Below, piece by piece: positions 59,363 through 64,000 of a DNA stretch of 64,000 bases. This DNA comes from Cupriavidus respiraculi (lineage in GTDB: Bacteria; Pseudomonadota; Gammaproteobacteria; Burkholderiales; Burkholderiaceae). The notes under the pieces were generated by a model that did no database searches, was not told the origin of the DNA, and was given only the letters and a program-made list of their open reading frames with translations. Positions within the stretch are counted from its first letter, which is position 1, and each line of letters opens with the position of its first letter. A program made the translations under genes and the position numbers. Where the stretch lies: NCBI RefSeq assembly GCF_914271545.1, contig NZ_CAJZAH010000002.1:1488001-1552000 (forward strand), read 5' to 3'.

Positions 59363-60298
59363 TCAGACGCAGGCGGGCGCGGCGTCCGCGGCGGACGCCC
59401 ACTTGGTGAGCAGCGCGCGGCCCACGCGCGAGCTGTTCGGGCGGCCGATGGCCTGCGAGATATAGTCCCCGGCGCGCACGACCTTGTCCAGGTCGATACC
59501 GGTGCGCAGGCCCATGCCGTGCAGCATGTACAGCACGTCCTCGGTCGCCACGTTGCCGGTCGCGCCCTTGGCATAAGGGCAGCCGCCCAGGCCCGCGACG
59601 GAGGCGTGGAAGATGGCGATGCCGACATCCAGGCTCGCCAGGATATTGGACAGCGCCTGGCCGTACGTATCGTGGAAATGCCCGGACAGGCGGTCGAGCG
59701 GGAATTCCGCCGCGGCGGCGCGCATGACTTCCTGCACCCGCACCGGCGTGCCCACACCGATGGTGTCGGCGATATCGATCTCGTCGCAGCCGATATCGCG
59801 CAGGCGGCGCACCACGTCGGCCACGGCCGAGACGGGCACCTCGCCCTGGTACGGACAGCCCAGCGAACACGAGATGCTGCCGCGCACCCGCACACCCTTC
59901 TCCTTCGCGGCGGCCGCCACCGGCTCGAAGCGCGCGATCGATTCGGCGATCGAGCAGTTGATGTTCTTCTGCGAGAACGCTTCGCTGGCGGCGCCGAAGA
60001 TCACCACCTCGTCGGCGCCCGCCGCGACCGCGCCCTCGAAGCCCTTCATGTTCGGCGTGAGCACCGAATACAGCGTGCCGGGGCGGCGCTGGATCGACGC
60101 CATCACCTGCGCGCCGTCGGCCATCTGCGGCACCCACTTGGGCGAGACGAACGAGGCCGCCTCGATATTGACGAAGCCGGCGTCGGTCAGGCGGTCGACC
60201 AGCGCCACCTTCACTTCGGTGGGCACCATCGTCTTCTCGTTCTGCAGTCCATCGCGCGGACCGACTTCGACGACTTTCACATAGTTCGGCAGATTCAT
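59363..60298 (-). CDS. mvaB: Hydroxymethylglutaryl-CoA lyase
   Basis: 311 residues. It cleaves HMG-CoA to acetyl-CoA and acetoacetate, the last step of leucine breakdown. VEVGPRDGLQNE at the N terminus, GHFHDTYGQALSN with metal ligands and GLGGCPYAKGATGN with the catalytic cysteine are present. Near the methylcrotonyl-CoA carboxylase alpha subunit, so the leucine pathway is intended. Confidence 0.95.
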   Translation of the reverse strand: MNLPNYVKVVEVGPRDGLQNEKTMVPTEVKVALVDRLTDAGFVNIEAASFVSPKWVPQMADGAQVMASIQRRPGTLYSVLTPNMKGFEGAVAAGADEVVIFGAASEAFSQKNINCSIAESIARFEPVAAAAKEKGVRVRGSISCSLGCPYQGEVPVSAVADVVRRLRDIGCDEIDIADTIGVGTPVRVQEVMRAAAAEFPLDRLSGHFHDTYGQALSNILASLDVGIAIFHASVAGLGGCPYAKGATGNVATEDVLYMLHGMGLRTGIDLDKVVRAGDYISQAIGRPNSSRVGRALLTKWASAADAAPACV

Positions 60299-60391
60299 GG
60301 CATTGCCTCGTCTCGTTGAGGCCGCGCCCGGACGACGCGGCCGTGATCTTGTCCGCCCGGATGTGTCCCCGGATCGGCCCGCACTGCGGTT

Positions 60392-61333
60392 TCAGTAGCC
60401 GCGCGCGATATCCACCACGCCGGCGATCGGCTGGCCCTGCTGCAGCGCGCGGATCTTGCCCGCGATCTGCGCGATACTGTCCTCGCGCAGGGTCAGCGCG
60501 GAGATATGCGGCGTAATGGTGATGCGCGGCTCGCGCCAGAATGCATGTTCGGCGGGTAGCGGCTCGGTGCGGAACACGTCCAGCGTGGCGCCGGCGAGCT
60601 GGCCCTGCTGCACCGCTTCGAGCAGATCCTGCTCCACCACGTGCGGGCCGCGCGCCACGTTGATCAGATAGGCACCCTTGGCCAGCTTGCCCAGCAGCCT
60701 GGCATCGATGATGTTCTCGGTCTCGTCCGTCAGCGGCAGCACGTTGACCAGCACCCGCAGGCCATCGAGGAAGGCGTCCTGGCGCTGCGCGCCGGCGTAG
60801 CCCTGCACGCCCTCAACGTCCTTGGGCGAGCGGCTCCACCCGCGCACCGGAAAGCCGAACGAGGCCAGCGTGCGGGCGATATGCGAGCCCAGCGTGCCGA
60901 CGCCCATCACGCCGATGGTGAAGTCGCCGCGCCGATAGGGCTTGAGGAATTTCCAGGTGCCGGCCTGCTGCTGGCCGGCGTAGTCGTCGAGGCGGCGGAA
61001 GTAGCGCAGCACCGCCGCGGTCACGTACTCGGCCATCTGCGCGGCCATGCCCGCATCGTCCAGGCGCACGATGGGTACGCCGGCCGGCAGCGCCTGCGGG
61101 TCGTCATCGCGCAGCCGCAGGATGCCGTCGACGCCGGCGCCGAGGTTGAATACCGCGCGCAGGTCGGTGCGGCCCTTGAGCATCGCCAGCGGCGGGCGCC
61201 ACACCACGGCGTAGTCCACCGGCTGGCCCTGCGATTCTTCCCACGTCACGCACTGCGCCTCGGGCAGGGCCTCGGCGAAGCCTTCGATCCACGGGGCATA
61301 GCGGCCGTCCGGCACGTACAACTGCAGCTTCAT
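60392..61333 (-). CDS. D-2-hydroxyacid dehydrogenase (glyoxylate/hydroxypyruvate reductase A type)
   Basis: 313 residues from the ATG at 61333. The NAD(P) fold has VMGVGTLGSHIARTL, and the catalytic arginine, glutamate and histidine lie in NVARGPHVVEQDL, FRTEPLP and TPHISA. The N terminus MKLQLYVPDGRYAPWIEGF resembles GhrA. In leucine breakdown this gene is not standard; it lies between mvaB and the carboxylase subunit. Confidence 0.85.
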   Translation of the reverse strand: MKLQLYVPDGRYAPWIEGFAEALPEAQCVTWEESQGQPVDYAVVWRPPLAMLKGRTDLRAVFNLGAGVDGILRLRDDDPQALPAGVPIVRLDDAGMAAQMAEYVTAAVLRYFRRLDDYAGQQQAGTWKFLKPYRRGDFTIGVMGVGTLGSHIARTLASFGFPVRGWSRSPKDVEGVQGYAGAQRQDAFLDGLRVLVNVLPLTDETENIIDARLLGKLAKGAYLINVARGPHVVEQDLLEAVQQGQLAGATLDVFRTEPLPAEHAFWREPRITITPHISALTLREDSIAQIAGKIRALQQGQPIAGVVDIARGY

Positions 61334-61400
61334 TGCATCTCCACCCAGGTGTCCTTGTTGATGTCGTATTGTCGCAGACGTTAGCGCCACGGTTGGTTTT

Positions 61401-61432
61401 GCTCCCCTCTCCGGCCGGCGGCAGAGGGGAGC
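61401..61432. repeat. Extragenic palindrome related to the 4760-4902 element
   Basis: GCTCCCCTCT and AGAGGGGAGC enclose a 12-base GC-rich loop, just past the stop of the carboxylase alpha-subunit gene. The GCTCCCCTCTCC core is the same as at 4848-4860. Confidence 0.65.
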
Positions 61433-61438
61433 GGACAT

Positions 61439-63472
61439 TCACGCTTTCGCCTCGAACCCCAGCAACTGCTCGCCTTCGCCGACCTGTTCGCCCACGCCGT
61501 ACAGCACCTCGCCCACCACGCCGTCCGCCGGCGCGCTGATGGTGTGCTCCATCTTCATCGCCTCCATCACCAGCAGCGGTGTGCCGCGCGTGACGCTGGC
61601 ACCGGCCTCGACCATCACGGCGATGACCTTGCCCGGCATCGGCGCGGTCAGCTTGCCGCCCTCGCCCTCGGCTTCGCCGGCATGGGCGAGCGGATCGAGC
61701 CACTCCAGCGCGACATGGCGTCCGCCGACGAAGACGTGCAGCGTTTCGCCTTCCGCATGCACCTGGCCATGCACACGCCGCGTGCCCAGATCGATGCGGA
61801 TATCGTCGTTGACGCAATGGGACGAGAACGGCGCGGCCTGGTCGGCGAAGGACAGCGTGCTGCCGCGCTCCTCGGCTTGCAGCGTGGCCTCCAGCGTCTG
61901 GCCGGCGATGCCGAACCGCAGCACGCGGCGCGCGCCGCCATTGAGCCGCCACGGGCCGGCATGGGTCCAGGGCGAATGGCGGTCGGCCGCATCGATGCGC
62001 CGCTCGCGCCTTTCGCTGTCCAGCACGGCCGCCACCGCCAGCGCGATGACCTCGATGCCGACCGGCGCCGGGGCCGGGAACAGCGCGTCGTGGTTGCGCT
62101 CGATCAGGCCCGTGTCGAGATCGGCGGTGCGGAAGGCCTGCGACGACACCAGGCGCTGCAGGAAGGCGATATTGGTGGACAGCCCGACCACGTGGTACGC
62201 GGCCAGCGCCTGGCGCATGCGCGACAGCGCCTCGTCGCGGTCGCGGCCCCAGACGATCAGCTTGGCGATCATCGGGTCGTAGTACGGGCTGATGGTGTCG
62301 CCCTCGCGCACGCCCGAGTCGATCCGCACGCCGGCCGGGCCATGCCCGCCGGTCTCGCCGGCGCCGCCGCGCATGAATTGCACCGCCGGCGGCGTGCGCA
62401 GATAGCGCAGCTTGCCGGTCGAGGGCAGGAAGTTGTTGTCCGGGTTCTCCGCGTAGATGCGCGCCTCAAGCGCATGGCCGTCGATGCGCAGCTGCTCCTG
62501 CGCGAGCGGCAGCGCTTCTCCCGCGGCTACGCGCAGCTGCCATTCGACCAGGTCCTGTCCGGTGATCATTTCGGTGACCGGATGCTCGACCTGCAGCCGC
62601 GTGTTCATCTCCATGAAGTAGAACGAGCCGTCCTGGTTGGCGATGAACTCGACGGTGCCCGCGCCCACGTAGCCGACCGCGCGCGCCGCGGCGACCGCGG
62701 CCTCGCCCATCGCGCGCCGCCGTTCCTCGCTCATCCCCGGGGCCGGCGCCTCCTCCAGCACCTTCTGGTGGCGCCGCTGCACCGAGCAGTCGCGCTCGAA
62801 CAGGTAGACGCAGTTGCCGTGCGTATCGGCGAACACCTGGATCTCGATATGGCGCGGACGGGTGAGGTACTTCTCCACCAGCACCTTGTCGTCGCCGAAA
62901 CTGGCCTGCGCCTCGCGCTTGACCGAGGTCAGCGCCGCCTCGAAGCCCTCACTCGCCTCGACCACGCGCATGCCCTTGCCGCCGCCGCCGGCGCTCGCCT
63001 TGAGCAGCACCGGATAGCCGATGCGGTCGGCCTCGCGGCGCAGCAGTGCCGGGTCCTGGTCCTCGCCGTGATAGCCCGGCACCAGCGGCACGGCCGCCTT
63101 CTCCATCAGCTGCTTGGCCGCGCTCTTGCTGCCCATCGCGCGGATCGCCGACGCGGGCGGTCCGATAAAGACCAGTCCCGCGGCAGCGCAGCCTTCCGCG
63201 AAGCCCTCGTTCTCGGACAGGAAGCCATAGCCCGGGTGGATGGCCTGCGCCCCGGTCTCGCGCGCCATCTCGATCAGGTGGTCCGCGCGCAGATAGCTGT
63301 CGCGCGCCGCCGCGCCACCGATATGCACCGCCTCGTCGCAGAAGGCCACATGGCGGGCGTCGGCGTCGGCGTCCGAGTACACGGCGACCGTGCGGATGCC
63401 GAGCCGGCGGCAGGTGGCCGCGACGCGGCAGGCAATCTCGCCGCGATTGGCGATCAGGATCTTGTTGAACAT
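61439..63472 (-). CDS. liuD: Methylcrotonyl-CoA carboxylase alpha (biotin) subunit
   Basis: 677 residues from the ATG at 63472 with AAGGAGGAG upstream. Biotin carboxylase motifs are ANRGEIACRV, ASAGGGGKGMRVV and RDCSVQRRHQKVLEEAPAP, and the C-terminal biotinyl domain has MEAMKMEH with the target lysine K640. The context with HMG-CoA lyase and bioB points to methylcrotonyl-CoA as substrate (leucine breakdown), but acyl-CoA specificity lies mainly in the beta subunit, which is not in this window. Propionyl- or acetyl-CoA would be alternatives. Confidence 0.85.
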   Translation of the reverse strand: MFNKILIANRGEIACRVAATCRRLGIRTVAVYSDADADARHVAFCDEAVHIGGAAARDSYLRADHLIEMARETGAQAIHPGYGFLSENEGFAEGCAAAGLVFIGPPASAIRAMGSKSAAKQLMEKAAVPLVPGYHGEDQDPALLRREADRIGYPVLLKASAGGGGKGMRVVEASEGFEAALTSVKREAQASFGDDKVLVEKYLTRPRHIEIQVFADTHGNCVYLFERDCSVQRRHQKVLEEAPAPGMSEERRRAMGEAAVAAARAVGYVGAGTVEFIANQDGSFYFMEMNTRLQVEHPVTEMITGQDLVEWQLRVAAGEALPLAQEQLRIDGHALEARIYAENPDNNFLPSTGKLRYLRTPPAVQFMRGGAGETGGHGPAGVRIDSGVREGDTISPYYDPMIAKLIVWGRDRDEALSRMRQALAAYHVVGLSTNIAFLQRLVSSQAFRTADLDTGLIERNHDALFPAPAPVGIEVIALAVAAVLDSERRERRIDAADRHSPWTHAGPWRLNGGARRVLRFGIAGQTLEATLQAEERGSTLSFADQAAPFSSHCVNDDIRIDLGTRRVHGQVHAEGETLHVFVGGRHVALEWLDPLAHAGEAEGEGGKLTAPMPGKVIAVMVEAGASVTRGTPLLVMEAMKMEHTISAPADGVVGEVLYGVGEQVGEGEQLLGFEAKA

Positions 63473-63576
63473 GGCTCCTCCTTGTGAATGGGGAACGGCG
63501 ACGGCGCTACCGACCGCCTGCAAACCGGCCCCCCCGTCGCCCCCCGCGCAGGCCGGTGCCCGGCGACTTTCGGGAG

Positions 63577-63614
63577 CCACTGGGATCCCGCATGCGCGGG
63601 AACGACGGGGAGGA
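63577..63614. repeat. Dispersed palindromic repeat between bioB and the carboxylase gene
   Basis: TCCCGCATGCGCGGGA (63586-63601) with flanking AACGACGG, the shape of a repeat scattered through many beta- and gammaproteobacterial genomes. The rest of 63473-63632 has no structure I can name. Confidence 0.55.
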
Positions 63615-63632
63615 CGAATCGGCTGCGCAAGG

Positions 63633-64000
63633 TCATCCCGCGTGTCCTTCCGCGCGGATGCCGAGCCGGTCCAGCAGCGCGCGGTCGCGCGCCGCCTGCG
63701 GGTTGGCGGTGGTCAGCAGCTTGTCGCCGTAGAAAATGGAATTGGCGCCGGCCAGGAAGCACAGCGCCTGCAAGGCTTCGTCCATGGCCTCGCGGCCGGC
63801 GGACAGGCGCACCATCGCGCGCGGCATGGTGATGCGCGCGACCGCGATGGTGCGGACGAACTCGAACGGGTCCAGCGGCGCCGTATCGGCCAGCGGCGTG
63901 CCCTCGACCGCGACCAGATTGTTGATGGGCACCGACTCGGGATACGGGTCCAGGTTGGCCAGCTGCGCGATCAGCCCGGCGCGCGCCTCGCGCGTCTCGC
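63633..64000 (-). CDS. bioB: Biotin synthase, C-terminal part
   Basis: The visible 121 codons include [35 protein letters not shown] and [19 protein letters not shown], unmistakable for the end of BioB. BioB inserts sulfur into dethiobiotin. The N terminus with the iron-sulfur motif is outside the window. It lies upstream of a biotin-dependent carboxylase subunit on the same strand. Confidence 0.95.
   Translation of the reverse strand, partial: ETREARAGLIAQLANLDPYPESVPINNLVAVEGTPLADTAPLDPFEFVRTIAVARITMPRAMVRLSAGREAMDEALQALCFLAGANSIFYGDKLLTTANPQAARDRALLDRLGIRAEGHAG

Overview
The window looks like chromosome of a high-GC betaproteobacterium of the Burkholderiaceae, most like Cupriavidus or Ralstonia. 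This rests on gene content and order: thiCOSGE, metX-metW, slmA beside a nucleotidase and argB, RegB/RegA, Bug-type solute receptors and a Kdo hydroxylase. It is an inference from recognised families, not a database match. I see no phage, insertion sequence, CRISPR array, rRNA or tRNA. Coding density is high, and most long reading frames opposite these genes are high-GC shadows.

Layout. 1-2832 (minus): acyl-CoA carboxylase beta subunit, Bug receptor and the start of an NDP-forming acyl-CoA synthetase, driven by a near-consensus sigma-54 promoter, with a divergent sigma-54 activator (3006-4739). 4740-4915: nested palindromic repeat. 4916-10310 (minus): thiamine operon thiC-thiO-thiS-thiG-thiE behind a TPP riboswitch. 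10769-15381: AidB-like dehydrogenase, GMC oxidoreductase, Kdo hydroxylase. 15662-16666: two small heat-shock proteins behind a sigma-32-like promoter. 16777-25336: porin-like protein, metK, two lipid A acyltransferases, dapF, PPK2, pyrE, exonuclease III, argC. 25494-29721: hydrolase, M48 protease, AmpG-like permease, thioesterase. 29830-34558 (minus): metW, metX, slmA, nucleotidase, argB. 34821-40504: CWC protein, LysR regulator, PCu(A)C copper chaperone, RegB/RegA pair, small stress and exported proteins. 40768-45133: hslU-hslV, Bug receptor, fluoroacetate-dehalogenase-like hydrolase. 45263-52117 (plus): zinc-starvation cluster zur, COG0523 GTPase, dksA, second COG0523 GTPase, small exported protein, znuD-like receptor. 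52142-57057: SRAP protein, gdhA, peptide-binding protein, GNAT. 57068-64000 (minus): MBL hydrolase, DUF1289, FlK-like thioesterase, YbaK, HMG-CoA lyase, hydroxyacid dehydrogenase, methylcrotonyl-CoA carboxylase alpha subunit and the end of bioB.

How it fits together. Methionine and SAM metabolism appears to be under RNA control: both metK and metX have leaders that align to the SAM-II riboswitch core, each starting at the transcription start implied by a TATAAT box, and the metX leader adds an intrinsic terminator. This paired SAM-II arrangement is the most interesting regulatory signal I found. The second is a zinc cluster in which zur and the second GTPase share a GCAA-N5-TTGC inverted repeat, and in which the encoded DksA has lost three of the four zinc-finger cysteines. 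The third is the sigma-54 carboxylase cluster with two tandem GACA-N6-TGTC sites. I did not find an obviously new multi-gene defence or mobile system.
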